Assembly: GCA_019415525.1 (NCBI GenBank)
Contig: DXZA01000027.1
Location: 1-59,207, forward strand
Source: Tyzzerella sp.
Lineage (GTDB): Bacteria; Bacillota; Clostridia; Lachnospirales; Anaerotignaceae
Direction: 5' to 3'
DNA length: 59,207 bases
This document shows, piece after piece, positions 8,184 to 16,913 of this stretch. The notes beneath the pieces were generated by a model. It was given only the letters and a program-made list of their open reading frames with translations. It was not told where the DNA came from and did no database searches. Position 1 is the first letter of the stretch. Each line of letters begins with the position of its first letter. Both the position numbers and the translations under genes were made by a program.

Positions 8184-8950
8184 AGTGTATCACCTTCTTT
8201 AATAATATCCAAAACACCAAATATACTATCAGTAACATTACCATATTGAACACTAGGTCTTTTAATTATAACTATAGGTATATCACAAATCTTAGCAGCT
8301 TGTGCTTTTTCCAAAAAACCACCTGCTTTTCCACTATCCTTTGTAATAACAGCTTTAATATTATATTTATGTATAACATCGATATTATCAGAAGTAGTAT
8401 ATATACCATTTCCCTGTAATATATGTTCATCAGAAAGACCTATATCCTTAGCTTTGCTATATGATTTTTCATTATTTAAAACTCTAGCAAAAATACGATT
8501 TTTATAATCATTTAAAGCCATATATTTTTCTATATTATTAACACCAGTAGTAACAAGTATATTCCCATTTATTTTTTCTACAAACTCAACAGCTTTTTCA
8601 TAGTTCTCAACAAATATACAGTTATCATTAACACCCTCAGAAGGTCTTTCATATCTTATATATTTAATACCAATATTTTTACAAACTTCTATTGCTGTCT
8701 TTGATACATTTTCAGCATATGGGTGACTGCCATCAACAACAATATTTGTTTTTGATTTAATAAGAAACTCTGTCATTTTTTCATTATCTAATCTTTCCTC
8801 AGATATTTTTATATTATCTATATTAGAAAGCATTTTAGTTCCTTCATTTGTTGCAACAGATGCTATAACATTAAAACCATTTTTAACAAGTAATTTTATA
8901 ATTTCAACACTATCTGATGTACCTGAAAAAACAACAATATTTTTAGTCAA
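8180..8950 (-). CDS. cbiJ: Precorrin-6A / cobalt-precorrin-6A reductase
   Basis: A 256-aa CbiJ/CobK protein of corrin-ring synthesis. Typical stretches include VFSGTSDSVEIIKLL at the start, VVDGSHPYAENVSKTA and a late ITKDSGKAGGFLEKAQAA. The start is a TTG overlapping the end of cbiH, with AGGGGGT six bases upstream. Of the anaerobic cobalamin pathway only this gene and cbiH are here. Confidence 0.93.
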   Translation of the reverse strand: MTKNIVVFSGTSDSVEIIKLLVKNGFNVIASVATNEGTKMLSNIDNIKISEERLDNEKMTEFLIKSKTNIVVDGSHPYAENVSKTAIEVCKNIGIKYIRYERPSEGVNDNCIFVENYEKAVEFVEKINGNILVTTGVNNIEKYMALNDYKNRIFARVLNNEKSYSKAKDIGLSDEHILQGNGIYTTSDNIDVIHKYNIKAVITKDSGKAGGFLEKAQAAKICDIPIVIIKRPSVQYGNVTDSIFGVLDIIKEGDTL

Positions 8951-9683
8951 ATTTGTACCCCCTAGGTGTTATAATTTTTCCAAAAGATTCATAAGACTGG
9001 CTATTACCTATTATTATTGTTGAAAACATGTCAACATATTGTGATTTTAATGTATCAAGAGTACATATAACACAACTTTCATCTTTTCTTCCTGCATTTC
9101 TAACTATACCAACAGGAGTTTTACCTTTCCTATGTTTTATTATAATATCAACAGCCATATCAACATAATCAGTACGTTTTTTACTCTTAGGATTATAAAT
9201 ACATATTACAAAATCACCTTCTGCTGCAAGTTCTATTCTTTTTTTAATAGTATCTAAAGGTGTAAGAAGGTCACTTAAACTTATAACTGCAAAATCATGT
9301 ATAACAGGAGCTCCAAGTACAGAAGCAGATGCAGAAAGTGCTGTAACTCCCGGTATAATTTCAATTTCTCCTTCAAAATTCATTCTATCAGCAGTTTCAA
9401 GTAAAACTCCGGCCATACCATAAATGCCACTATCACCACTACTTATAAGAGAAACTGTTTTTCCACCATCAGAAAGAGCCATATTTATTGTTTCAATACA
9501 TCTATCAACTTCTTTTTTCATAGGTGATGAAATAAGAGTTTTATGACTATAATTTGCTTCTATAAGCTCTATATATTTAGAATAACCTATTATTACATCA
9601 CTATCTTCAAGAGCATCTATACATCTTAATGTCATATTTTTTCTATCTCCAGGTCCAAGACCAACAACATATATTTTTGTCAT
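8943..9683 (-). CDS. cbiH: Precorrin-3B C17-methyltransferase (CbiH/CobJ)
   Basis: A 246-aa SAM-dependent methyltransferase that contracts the corrin ring. The YVVGLGPGDRKNMTLRC start, SSGDSGIYGMAGVLLE and EIIPGVTALSASASVLGAP are diagnostic of the family. It is the first gene of the six-gene tetrapyrrole operon, with GAGGAGA before its ATG. No cobalamin riboswitch is visible in the short leader. Confidence 0.94.
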   Translation of the reverse strand: MTKIYVVGLGPGDRKNMTLRCIDALEDSDVIIGYSKYIELIEANYSHKTLISSPMKKEVDRCIETINMALSDGGKTVSLISSGDSGIYGMAGVLLETADRMNFEGEIEIIPGVTALSASASVLGAPVIHDFAVISLSDLLTPLDTIKKRIELAAEGDFVICIYNPKSKKRTDYVDMAVDIIIKHRKGKTPVGIVRNAGRKDESCVICTLDTLKSQYVDMFSTIIIGNSQSYESFGKIITPRGYKFD

Positions 9684-9718
9684 TCAAAACTCATCTCCTC
9701 ATTTTTATTATTTATTTA

Positions 9719-9746
9719 AGTTTAAATGTATATATAAAAAAGTCAA
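9719..9746 (-). promoter_or_regulatory. Candidate promoter of the cbiH-hemB operon
   Basis: On the minus strand: TTGACT (9741-9746), a 16-base spacer and TAAACT (9719-9724), about 35 bases before the cbiH ATG. The leader is too short for a B12 aptamer. Confidence 0.45.
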
Positions 9747-9785
9747 TAATGTTTTATATTACAAAATTTTATGGAACTATAAATA

Positions 9786-9808
9786 AAAGACTGTCTTTGA
9801 CAGCCTTT
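9786..9808. terminator. Terminator of the yneA-like gene
   Basis: A ten-base stem (AAAGACTGTC with GACAGCCTTT, one G-U pair) with a three-base loop. It overlaps the stop codon at 9807-9809 and is followed by a T-rich run on the minus strand. Confidence 0.7.
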
Positions 9809-10079
9809 ATTTGTATATGGGAATAATTATCCTATGACCACTTATTATTTTATCATTATTCATATTATTAAGTTTCATAATTTCTAAAACATAATCTTTT
9901 GTGCTAAATTTATTATTAGAATATTTCTTTGCAATACTCCAAAGAGTATCCCCATTTTTTATTTCAATTTCTTCATAATGTCTTTCAAAAGAAGTCATAT
10001 CTGTTCCATATCCAAGAGCCATTCCGTAAAAACTTAAAGCAATTACAATAGTAATAAATATAAACATTAAATTTTTCAT
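9807..10079 (-). CDS. YneA-like SOS cell-division inhibitor (LysM protein)
   Basis: A 90-aa protein. Residues 4-23 are a hydrophobic anchor or signal segment. Residues ~37-88 form one LysM domain (IEIKNGDTLWSIAKKYSN ... RIIIPIY). In Bacillus the equivalent small LysM protein YneA lies divergently next to lexA and halts division during the SOS response. The same position and domain, plus two LexA boxes over its promoter, support the same role here. The substrate is presumably peptidoglycan at the septum (inference). Confidence 0.8.
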   Translation of the reverse strand: MKNLMFIFITIVIALSFYGMALGYGTDMTSFERHYEEIEIKNGDTLWSIAKKYSNNKFSTKDYVLEIMKLNNMNNDKIISGHRIIIPIYK

Positions 10080-10097
10080 AAATACACCTCCAAAAAT

Positions 10098-10111
10098 CGA
10101 ACAACCGTTTG
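10098..10111. promoter_or_regulatory. LexA box 1 (yneA side)
   Basis: CGAACAACCGTTTG matches the Firmicutes LexA/DinR box CGAAC-N4-GTTYG. It lies between the transcription start and the ribosome binding site of the yneA-like gene, where LexA would block transcription. Confidence 0.85.
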
Positions 10112-10124
10112 TTTTTATATATTT

Positions 10125-10153
10125 ATAATAATAGAACGCAGGTTCTAAGTCAA
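10125..10153 (-). promoter_or_regulatory. yneA-like promoter with LexA box 2
   Basis: On the minus strand: TTGACT (10148-10153), 17 bases, TATTAT (10125-10130). A palindromic LexA box, AGAACGCAGGTTCT (10133-10146), fills the spacer. LexA binding would therefore exclude polymerase directly. Confidence 0.82.
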
Positions 10154-10172
10154 TACTTTTTTCAAATTTTTT

Positions 10173-10212
10173 CGAACATAGGTTTGAATTACTTATATAT
10201 TTATGCTATACT
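10173..10212 (+). promoter_or_regulatory. lexA promoter with LexA box 3
   Basis: TTGAAT (10184-10189), 17 bases, TATACT (10207-10212). The LexA box CGAACATAGGTTTG (10173-10186) overlaps the -35, giving negative autoregulation of lexA. Confidence 0.85.
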
Positions 10213-10246
10213 GTAATAAAGTTTAAAATTTAGAGGTGATACTATT

Positions 10247-10855
10247 ATGGGCGACTTATCAGAAAAACAAAAACAAATTCTTGAATATATGAAAAAAGAA
10301 GTAAAAGAAAAAGGTTATCCACCTTCAGTACGTGAAATATGTGAAGCTGTTGGACTTAAATCAACATCAACAGTTCATGGACATCTTGCACGTCTTGAAA
10401 AAAAAGGATACATTCGTCGTGACAAAACAAAACCTCGTGCAATAGAAATTTTGGAACATATTTCTGAAGTGCCTTCAAGAGAATATGTAAATGTACCTAT
10501 AATTGGAAGTATAACTGCCGGTTCTCCTATTCTTGCAGTTGAAAATATAGAAGATATGTTCCCAGTTCCTGTTGACTATGTTCATAATGATGATGTATTT
10601 ATGCTCAAGGTAAAAGGTGACAGTATGATAGAAGCTGGAATATTTGATAAAGACCTTATACTTGTTCGTCAGCAAAATACAGCTCAAAACGGAGATATAG
10701 TTGTTGCACTTATAGAGGAATATGCAACTGTAAAACGTTTCTTTAGAGAGGAAGAATATATACGACTTCAACCAGAAAATCAGTCTATGTCACCTATACT
10801 TGTAAGAGATGTTTCTGTTGTTGGAAAAGTTATAGGACTTTTTAGAAAATTTTAA
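10247..10855 (+). CDS. lexA: LexA SOS repressor
   Basis: A 202-aa repressor/autoprotease. Residues 1-65 are the winged helix-turn-helix (PSVREICEAVGLKSTSTVHGHL). The self-cleavage site is A91-G92 in GSITAGSP. The serine-lysine dyad is S126 (KGDSMIEAGI) and K163 (YATVKRF). Cleavage after RecA activation relieves repression of lexA itself and of the divergent yneA-like gene. It is monocistronic, ending at a strong terminator. Confidence 0.98.
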   Translation: MGDLSEKQKQILEYMKKEVKEKGYPPSVREICEAVGLKSTSTVHGHLARLEKKGYIRRDKTKPRAIEILEHISEVPSREYVNVPIIGSITAGSPILAVENIEDMFPVPVDYVHNDDVFMLKVKGDSMIEAGIFDKDLILVRQQNTAQNGDIVVALIEEYATVKRFFREEEYIRLQPENQSMSPILVRDVSVVGKVIGLFRKF

Positions 10856-10862
10856 AAACCTC

Positions 10863-10892
10863 AAAGATTGTTCTTTTGAACAATCTTTTTTT
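10863..10892 (+). terminator. lexA terminator
   Basis: An 11-bp stem (10863-10873 with 10878-10888) with a four-base loop, followed by a T run, eight bases after the lexA stop. Confidence 0.88.
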
Positions 10893-10941
10893 ATTGCTCA
10901 TTTGTGGTATAATATATAAAAAATTAAAGGGAGTTGAAAAA

Positions 10942-12882
10942 ATGTACGGTTTTATAAGAGCAGCAGCAGCAGTTCCAAAACTCAAAGTTGCTGATTGTGT
11001 GTATAATACAGATGAAATTTTAAATATTATTGAAGAGGCAAATAATAAAGATATAAAAATACTTGCTTTTCCAGAGCTTTCAATAACATCATATACTTGC
11101 GGCGACCTTTTTGCACAAACAACACTTATTGAATATGCAGAAAAAAGTCTTGAAAGAATAGTAGATTGTTCAAAAAACAAAGATATGTTTATAACAGTTG
11201 GCCTTCCTGTATGTTGTGATAACCAAACTTTTAATTGTATAGCTGCAATATCAAAAGGCAAAATTCTTGGACTTATACCAAAAACTTGTCTTCCAAATTA
11301 TAGTGAATTTTATGAAGAACGCTGGTTCGCTTCATCATCAGACCTTATTTCAGATGAAATAACAATATGTGGACAAACTGTTCCTATCGGTGCAGATATA
11401 CTTTTTACAGCAGAAAATATTAAAAATCTTGTAATAGGTATTGAAGTTTGTGAAGACCTTTGGAGTCCTATTCCACCAAGTTCATATCAAAGCATATTTG
11501 GTGCAACAGTAATAATTAATGGTTCTGCAAGTAATGAACTTGCTACAAAACACGAATACAGAAGAAATCTTGTTTCACAGCAATCATCACGTTGTATATG
11601 TGGATATATATATTCATCAGCAGGTACTGGAGAATCAACACAAGATACTGTTTTTAGCGGACATAGTATGATATGTGAAAACGGAAATATGCTTTCTGAA
11701 TCAAAAAGATTTTTAAAAGAAGGTAGTCTTATAATTGCTGATATAGATATAGAACTTCTCGCAAATGACAGAAAGAAAAATACAAGCTTTATGACACAGC
11801 TTAGAAAAAATGAAGGTCCTGTATTTTTTAGAAATATAAAATTTACACTTGGTGAAAACTCTGTTGATAACCTTTATAGAACAGTAAAAACAGCTCCTTT
11901 TGTTCCTGATAACAATGCAATGCTTAATGAAAGATGTGAAGATATATTCAATATACAGGTAACAGGTCTTGCAAAGAGAATAACTCATACAAATTCAAAA
12001 GCACTTGTTGTTGGAATATCCGGTGGTCTTGATTCAACACTTGCCCTTCTTGTTGCAGTAAAGGCTTGTGACTATCTTGGATTAGATAGAAAATGTGTTC
12101 ATGGTATAACAATGCCAGGATTTGGAACAACAGACCGAACATATAACAATGCTTTAAACCTTATGAAATCATTAGGTATAACATTAAAAGAAATATCAAT
12201 AAAAGATGCAGCAATACAGCATTTTAAAGATATTGGACATGATATAAATATACATGACGTAACATACGAAAATACACAAGCACGTGAAAGAACACAAATA
12301 CTTATGGACTATGCAAACAAAGAATGGGGTATGGTTATAGGAACAGGCGACCTTTCAGAACTTGCGTTAGGTTGGGCAACATACAATGGTGACCATATGT
12401 CAATGTATGGTGTAAATGGTGGTATTCCAAAAACACTTGTAAGAGTTCTTGTAAAATGGGTTGCAGAAAACGAAACCCTTGGAGAAGGTTCAGCAGAAAT
12501 ACTTTTTGATGTTTTAGACACACCGGTAAGTCCAGAACTTCTTCCGCCAGACAAAGACGGAAATATAAACCAAAAAACAGAAGAAATAGTAGGACCTTAT
12601 GAACTTCATGACTTTTTCCTTTACTATATAGTACGTTTTGGTTTTACACCTGCAAAAATTCTTTTCCTTGCAGAAAAAGCATTTAATGGTAAATATACAA
12701 GAGAAACTCTTATAAAATGGATAAAGAATTTTTACAGAAGATTTTTTGCACAACAGTTTAAACGTTCTTGTCTTCCTGACGGTCCAAAAGTAGGTACAAT
12801 AAACCTTTCTCCTCGTGGAGATTGGAGAATGCCAAGTGATGCAGTAGGTAGAATATGGCTTGATGAAGCAGAAAAACTTTAA
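10942..12882 (+). CDS. nadE: Glutamine-dependent NAD+ synthetase
   Basis: A 646-aa two-domain enzyme. Residues 1-~300 are a nitrilase-type glutaminase with the Glu-Lys-Cys triad in LAFPELSITSYTCGDLF, PKTCLPNYSEFYEERWF and LVIGIEVCEDLWSP. Residues ~330-646 are the ATP-dependent NAD synthetase, with the PP-loop VGISGGLDSTLALL and GTGDLSELALGWATYNGD. It amidates deamido-NAD in the last step of NAD synthesis. The ATG at 10942 has GGGAG upstream and matches the family start. An extended -10 (TGGTATAAT) ends at 10913. Confidence 0.96.
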   Translation: MYGFIRAAAAVPKLKVADCVYNTDEILNIIEEANNKDIKILAFPELSITSYTCGDLFAQTTLIEYAEKSLERIVDCSKNKDMFITVGLPVCCDNQTFNCIAAISKGKILGLIPKTCLPNYSEFYEERWFASSSDLISDEITICGQTVPIGADILFTAENIKNLVIGIEVCEDLWSPIPPSSYQSIFGATVIINGSASNELATKHEYRRNLVSQQSSRCICGYIYSSAGTGESTQDTVFSGHSMICENGNMLSESKRFLKEGSLIIADIDIELLANDRKKNTSFMTQLRKNEGPVFFRNIKFTLGENSVDNLYRTVKTAPFVPDNNAMLNERCEDIFNIQVTGLAKRITHTNSKALVVGISGGLDSTLALLVAVKACDYLGLDRKCVHGITMPGFGTTDRTYNNALNLMKSLGITLKEISIKDAAIQHFKDIGHDINIHDVTYENTQARERTQILMDYANKEWGMVIGTGDLSELALGWATYNGDHMSMYGVNGGIPKTLVRVLVKWVAENETLGEGSAEILFDVLDTPVSPELLPPDKDGNINQKTEEIVGPYELHDFFLYYIVRFGFTPAKILFLAEKAFNGKYTRETLIKWIKNFYRRFFAQQFKRSCLPDGPKVGTINLSPRGDWRMPSDAVGRIWLDEAEKL

Positions 12883-12896
12883 TATAAACAACAAAA

Positions 12897-12928
12897 AAAT
12901 CCACTTTCATTTGAAAGTGGATTTTTAT
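12897..12928 (+). terminator. nadE terminator
   Basis: A perfect 13-bp stem (12897-12909 with 12912-12924) and a T run 14 bases after the nadE stop. It also separates nadE from the convergent RNase P RNA. Confidence 0.85.
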
Positions 12929-12942
12929 TATTAAAATTAAAA

Positions 12943-13281
12943 GTGAGCAAGTCTATAAGCCGGGTTCTGTGTTAAACGGTCATCTATCTTGGTACATTGT
13001 CACCAATGTCATCATGCGGCCGTACCCGAGACGGGACGGGCAGCCCCTTTTATGTCTCTCTATTAGGCCTTGCTTCAGGTGGGGTTTACATAGCCTTTTG
13101 TGTTACCACAAAAGCGGTGAGCTCTTACCTCGCCTTTCCATCCTTACCCATATAAAATATAGGCGGTCTATCTCTGTTGCACTATCCTTAGAGTCGCCTC
13201 CACCAGTCGTTAACTGGCACCCTGCCCTATGAAGCCCGGACTTTCCTCACTTTAAAAAGCGCGACCATCTGGCTTACTCAC
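12943..13281 (-). ncRNA. rnpB: RNase P RNA component
   Basis: On the minus strand the conserved core is clear: GAGGAAAGTCCGGGCTTC near the 5' end, a GGCAGGGTGCCAG stretch, and ACAGAACCCGGCTTAT at the 3' end. The terminal helix P1 is formed by 5' GTGAGTAAG (13273-13281) and 3' CTTGCTCAC (12943-12951). It is the catalytic RNA that trims tRNA 5' ends. The exact ends are set from P1 and could be off by a few bases. Confidence 0.95.
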
Positions 13282-13313
13282 GAAAGAAATATTATCACAT
13301 TTAAAAAAATATG

Positions 13314-14978
13314 TCAAACATCAAAACAACTTCCACCAATAAACTCTTTCATAATTGCATTTTTAGGTACAATATCAGGGTTAGCACCTATGAAATAGTC
13401 CATAAATTTTATAATTCTTTCAGCTGTTACATATTCAGGCTTTGACCTATCAATTTTAAATAAAAGAGGTTCTATATATGTTTTTAATACTGCAAGCTCA
13501 TAAACAGTAGCAGAATTAAATATAACATCTGCATTTTCTTGGAATGGGAAAATATTATTTTCCTCACCTCTTGTTACATAATCCCAAGTTGAAATAGTTT
13601 TTTCAGCACTTGTTCCTCTAAATTGATTATCACGAACAATTCTTCTTATAAGACGGCTGTCAGAAGTTGAAATTCTGTTATGATTGTCAATATTAAGTTG
13701 TGTCATAGCACTTATAAAAATCTTAAATTTATTTTTAGCAGGTATAGAATTTGTAACTGCATCATTAAGACCATGTATACCTTCTATAACAAATATTTCA
13801 CCTTCATCAAGTCGTACATAATTACCGTTATATTCTCTTTTTCCTGTAACAAAATTATAATAAGGAAGTTCAACTTCTTCCCCATTAATAAGTTTTAAAA
13901 GGTCAGAATTAAGAAGTTCAACATCAAGAGAATTTAAATTTTCAAAATCTCTTTTTCCATATTCATCAAAAGGTACATCTTCTCTATTTATAAAATAATT
14001 ATCCATAGATATAACATGCGGAACTATACCATTAACTCTAAGCTGTACCATAAGCCTATTTGCAAATGTTGTTTTTCCAGAAGATGAAGGCCCTGCAATC
14101 ATTACAACCTTAATTTCATCACGTCTTTTATTTATCATATCTGCAATTTCGGCAATTTTCTTTTCATGAAGTGCCTCATTTATAAGAACAAGCTCATTAA
14201 ATTTTCCATTTACAATAACATCATTAAGGTCTGAAACATTATCAACACCCATAAGATTTATCCAACGCATTTGTTCCATAAATACAGAGGATATTTTTTT
14301 ATAATCCACAAATTTATTGAGTTCCTGTGGATTTTTTTCATTAGGCATAATAATTAAAAAACCATTTTCATAAGCTTTTAAATCAAATAATTTTACATAT
14401 CCTGCTGAAGGTGCCATATATCCATAAAAATAATCAAAAACACCATCAAGCTCATAAAGATTTACATTTGATGTTCTTCTATATTCAAAAAGCTTTGCTT
14501 TATCATTCATATCAAATCTTTTTACAATTTCCTCAGCATCTCTTTTTTTATAAGTTCTTTTTATTATAGGAGTATCATTTTCTATATATTCATTCATTTT
14601 ATTTTTAAGTGTACTAAGAAAATCATCTGTTATATTAATGTTTTTATCTCTTATTTCACAATAAAGACTTTTATTAATAGAATGTTCTATTGCAACAGGC
14701 ATTCTATCTCCAAGAAGCTTTTTAACAGCACATACCATAACCATGGATATTGTTCTATGATAAACTCTCATAGCATCTTTATCTTCAATACCCATAAATG
14801 TTATATTTTCACCATGTTCAATAGAACTTGAAAGCTCTTTTAATTTATTTCCTTGTTTTGCAACTATATTATTATAATTTCTTTTACCACATACAATATC
14901 TGAAATATTTTCATATGTTGTTGTTTTATCAACAATATATTCTTTATTATTAACAACAGCCTTTATTTTATCAACCAT
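13314..14978 (-). CDS. Uridine kinase-like nucleoside kinase with TGS/ThrRS-like N-terminus
   Basis: About 554 aa. Residues 1-~60 resemble a TGS domain. Residues ~75-120 resemble the second additional domain of threonyl-tRNA synthetase (YHRTISMVMVCAVKKLL, with AIEHSINKSLYCEI). Residues ~285-480 are a phosphoribulokinase/uridine-kinase domain with P-loop IAGPSSSGKTTFANRL, SMDNYFINRED and EGIHGLND. The ATG at 14978 has AGGAGG upstream. The substrate is not known with certainty. It lies 19 bases downstream of the nif3-like gene. Confidence 0.88.
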   Translation of the reverse strand: MVDKIKAVVNNKEYIVDKTTTYENISDIVCGKRNYNNIVAKQGNKLKELSSSIEHGENITFMGIEDKDAMRVYHRTISMVMVCAVKKLLGDRMPVAIEHSINKSLYCEIRDKNINITDDFLSTLKNKMNEYIENDTPIIKRTYKKRDAEEIVKRFDMNDKAKLFEYRRTSNVNLYELDGVFDYFYGYMAPSAGYVKLFDLKAYENGFLIIMPNEKNPQELNKFVDYKKISSVFMEQMRWINLMGVDNVSDLNDVIVNGKFNELVLINEALHEKKIAEIADMINKRRDEIKVVMIAGPSSSGKTTFANRLMVQLRVNGIVPHVISMDNYFINREDVPFDEYGKRDFENLNSLDVELLNSDLLKLINGEEVELPYYNFVTGKREYNGNYVRLDEGEIFVIEGIHGLNDAVTNSIPAKNKFKIFISAMTQLNIDNHNRISTSDSRLIRRIVRDNQFRGTSAEKTISTWDYVTRGEENNIFPFQENADVIFNSATVYELAVLKTYIEPLLFKIDRSKPEYVTAERIIKFMDYFIGANPDIVPKNAIMKEFIGGSCFDV

Positions 14979-14997
14979 AAAATTCCTCCTGTCAATA

Positions 14998-16113
14998 CTA
15001 TATATTTTTAAATGTCTGACCATCAAATTCTGATATTAATATTTCAATATTATCATTTTCAATATTATTTTTAATATGTTGAGCTAAAACAGGCATAGCA
15101 ATATTTTCTGTAGCATAATGTGTACCATCAATAAGACATAAATCCATGGCAATAGCTTTTTGTGCTTCATGGAATTTAACATCACCTGTAATATATACAT
15201 CAGCACCTTTAAATTTTGCTATACTAAAGAAATCTGTACCAGCCCCAGTACATAAAGCACATCTTTTTACTAATTTATTTTCATTACCTATTATACGCAT
15301 GCTATCAAGACCAAGTCTGTTTTTTACAAAAATCGCAAAATCTTTAAAAGTCATTTCTTCTTTTATATTTCCAATTCTTCCTATGCCATATTCTTTACCT
15401 TTTATATTTGTTGGTATTATATCTATTGCAGGTTCTTCATAAGGGTGTACATTATGTATTGCATTAATAACTTTTGAAATATTTTTTTCATTAACAATAA
15501 TTTCAATTTTGACTTCATTAACTTTTTCAATAACACCTTCTGTACCTATATAAGGATTTGAACCTGAAAGAGGTTTAAAATTACCCTCTCCTTCAACTGT
15601 AAATGAACAATGTGAATAATTACCTATAATGCCACCAGAAGCATCTCCCATAGCCTTTTTAATTTCTTCACAATTTTCTTTAGGAGCATAAACAGCCACT
15701 TTAAATATTTTTTCAGACTGTGTTTTTTCAAGAATTTCTACATCAGAAAGTTCTATAATATTTGATAACACATCATTTGTACCACCAAAAGCCACATCAA
15801 GGCTAGTATGTGCACAATATAAACTTATATTATTTTGTATTAATTTATATATTCTTCTACCTATTTCAGTATCAGTTGTAATATTTTTTAAATCTACAAA
15901 AAGTAGCATAGGGTGATGAGTAATAATCATATCAACATCTTTTTCTATTGCTTCATTGATAACATCATCAACAGCGTCAAGAGCAAAAAGAATTTTTTTT
16001 ACTTCTTTATTTCTGTCACCTACATTAAGTCCTGTATTATCCCATTTTTCCTGTAAATTTTCAGGAGCAAAATTTTTTATAATATTTATTATATCATTAC
16101 ATTTTAAAGACAT
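14998..16113 (-). CDS. Nif3-like dinuclear metal-centre protein (YqfO type)
   Basis: A 371-aa protein of the NIF3/YqgF-neighbour family. The metal-site histidines are in MIITHHPMLLF (~61-71), YCAHTSLDVAFGGTNDVL (~97-114) and LIDGTHYATEN (~324). The middle insertion (~130-235) is the PII-like domain of the long YqfO form. Its function in the cell is uncertain; it has been linked to a GTP cyclohydrolase-type fold. It overlaps trmK by ten bases, the standard trmK-nif3 pair. Confidence 0.93.
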   Translation of the reverse strand: MSLKCNDIINIIKNFAPENLQEKWDNTGLNVGDRNKEVKKILFALDAVDDVINEAIEKDVDMIITHHPMLLFVDLKNITTDTEIGRRIYKLIQNNISLYCAHTSLDVAFGGTNDVLSNIIELSDVEILEKTQSEKIFKVAVYAPKENCEEIKKAMGDASGGIIGNYSHCSFTVEGEGNFKPLSGSNPYIGTEGVIEKVNEVKIEIIVNEKNISKVINAIHNVHPYEEPAIDIIPTNIKGKEYGIGRIGNIKEEMTFKDFAIFVKNRLGLDSMRIIGNENKLVKRCALCTGAGTDFFSIAKFKGADVYITGDVKFHEAQKAIAMDLCLIDGTHYATENIAMPVLAQHIKNNIENDNIEILISEFDGQTFKNI

Positions 16114-16793
16114 TCCAAAACCTCCCTATAAAGTCTATTTTCTTTTTCAAGCTCTGATTTTTTCAAAATAGCACTTTCACTGTTATTATCAGAAAGATTT
16201 TTAATTATATTTTCAGTTTTGTCAGCCATAAACTGAGCATATTTTTTAAGAACTTCAGATTTTTTATTTATAAGACATTTACCAAAAAAATATTCTATTT
16301 CATTTTCATATTTTTCATTACCTTTTACAGCATTTATAACAGTATAATATTTTCCTTCATCAATAAGCATTTCTTCATCTTCTATTTTAAAACCTATTGA
16401 ATGTATATATTTTCTAACTTCACCAATATCAAGCTGTGGCTGTAAAACAAGTTGTTTAAGGCTCTGTACAGTTTCTATTGAGTCTTTAAGTATATCAATA
16501 ATAAGCATACCACCCATACCAGCTATAATGGCAGTATCAACCTCAAAAGGCTTTATAACAGTAAGCCCACTTCCAAGTCTTGTTTCAATATTTTCATTAC
16601 AATTATATGAGTTTATATTTATCTGAGCTTTTTCAAGAGGCCCTTTATTTATATCACAGGCAAAAGCTTTTTTGGCAATTTGGTTTTTAACAAGATATAT
16701 AGGAACATATCCATGGTCAGTACCAATATCAGCAACAGTATTACATTTATTTACCATATGAGCAACAGTACTCATTCTTTTAGATAATTTCAA
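16104..16793 (-). CDS. trmK: tRNA (adenine-22-N1)-methyltransferase
   Basis: A 229-aa SAM-dependent enzyme. The motif VADIGTDHGYVPIYLV (~20-35) and AGMGGMLIIDIL (~90-101) are typical of TrmK. The C-terminal ~70 residues are a coiled-coil tRNA-binding part. The start is TTG with AGGAGA upstream. It follows rpoD after a terminator and heads the trmK-nif3-kinase group. Confidence 0.93.
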   Translation of the reverse strand: MKLSKRMSTVAHMVNKCNTVADIGTDHGYVPIYLVKNQIAKKAFACDINKGPLEKAQININSYNCNENIETRLGSGLTVIKPFEVDTAIIAGMGGMLIIDILKDSIETVQSLKQLVLQPQLDIGEVRKYIHSIGFKIEDEEMLIDEGKYYTVINAVKGNEKYENEIEYFFGKCLINKKSEVLKKYAQFMADKTENIIKNLSDNNSESAILKKSELEKENRLYREVLECL

Positions 16794-16864
16794 TTTTAAT
16801 TCTCCTTAAATCTATATTATTTGAATTCAATAAAATCATTTTATCACATAGAGTATAAAATAAA

Positions 16865-16899
16865 AACTCCCCTCAGAATATAATATTCCGAAAGGAGTT
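16865..16899 (-). terminator. rpoD operon terminator
   Basis: The arms 16865-16880 and 16884-16899 pair over 16 bp including three G-U pairs on the minus strand, followed by T5. It lies 14 bases beyond the rpoD stop. Confidence 0.82.
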
Positions 16900-16913
16900 C
16901 AATTTATAAAATA

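Noticed and set aside
9684..9806. Cobalamin riboswitch before cbiH
   Set aside because: The leader is too short and lacks the B12-box; only a simple promoter and the yneA-side terminator are present.
12969..13232. Plus-strand open frame of 87 codons
   Set aside because: It lies entirely inside RNase P RNA on the opposite strand and has no ribosome binding site.
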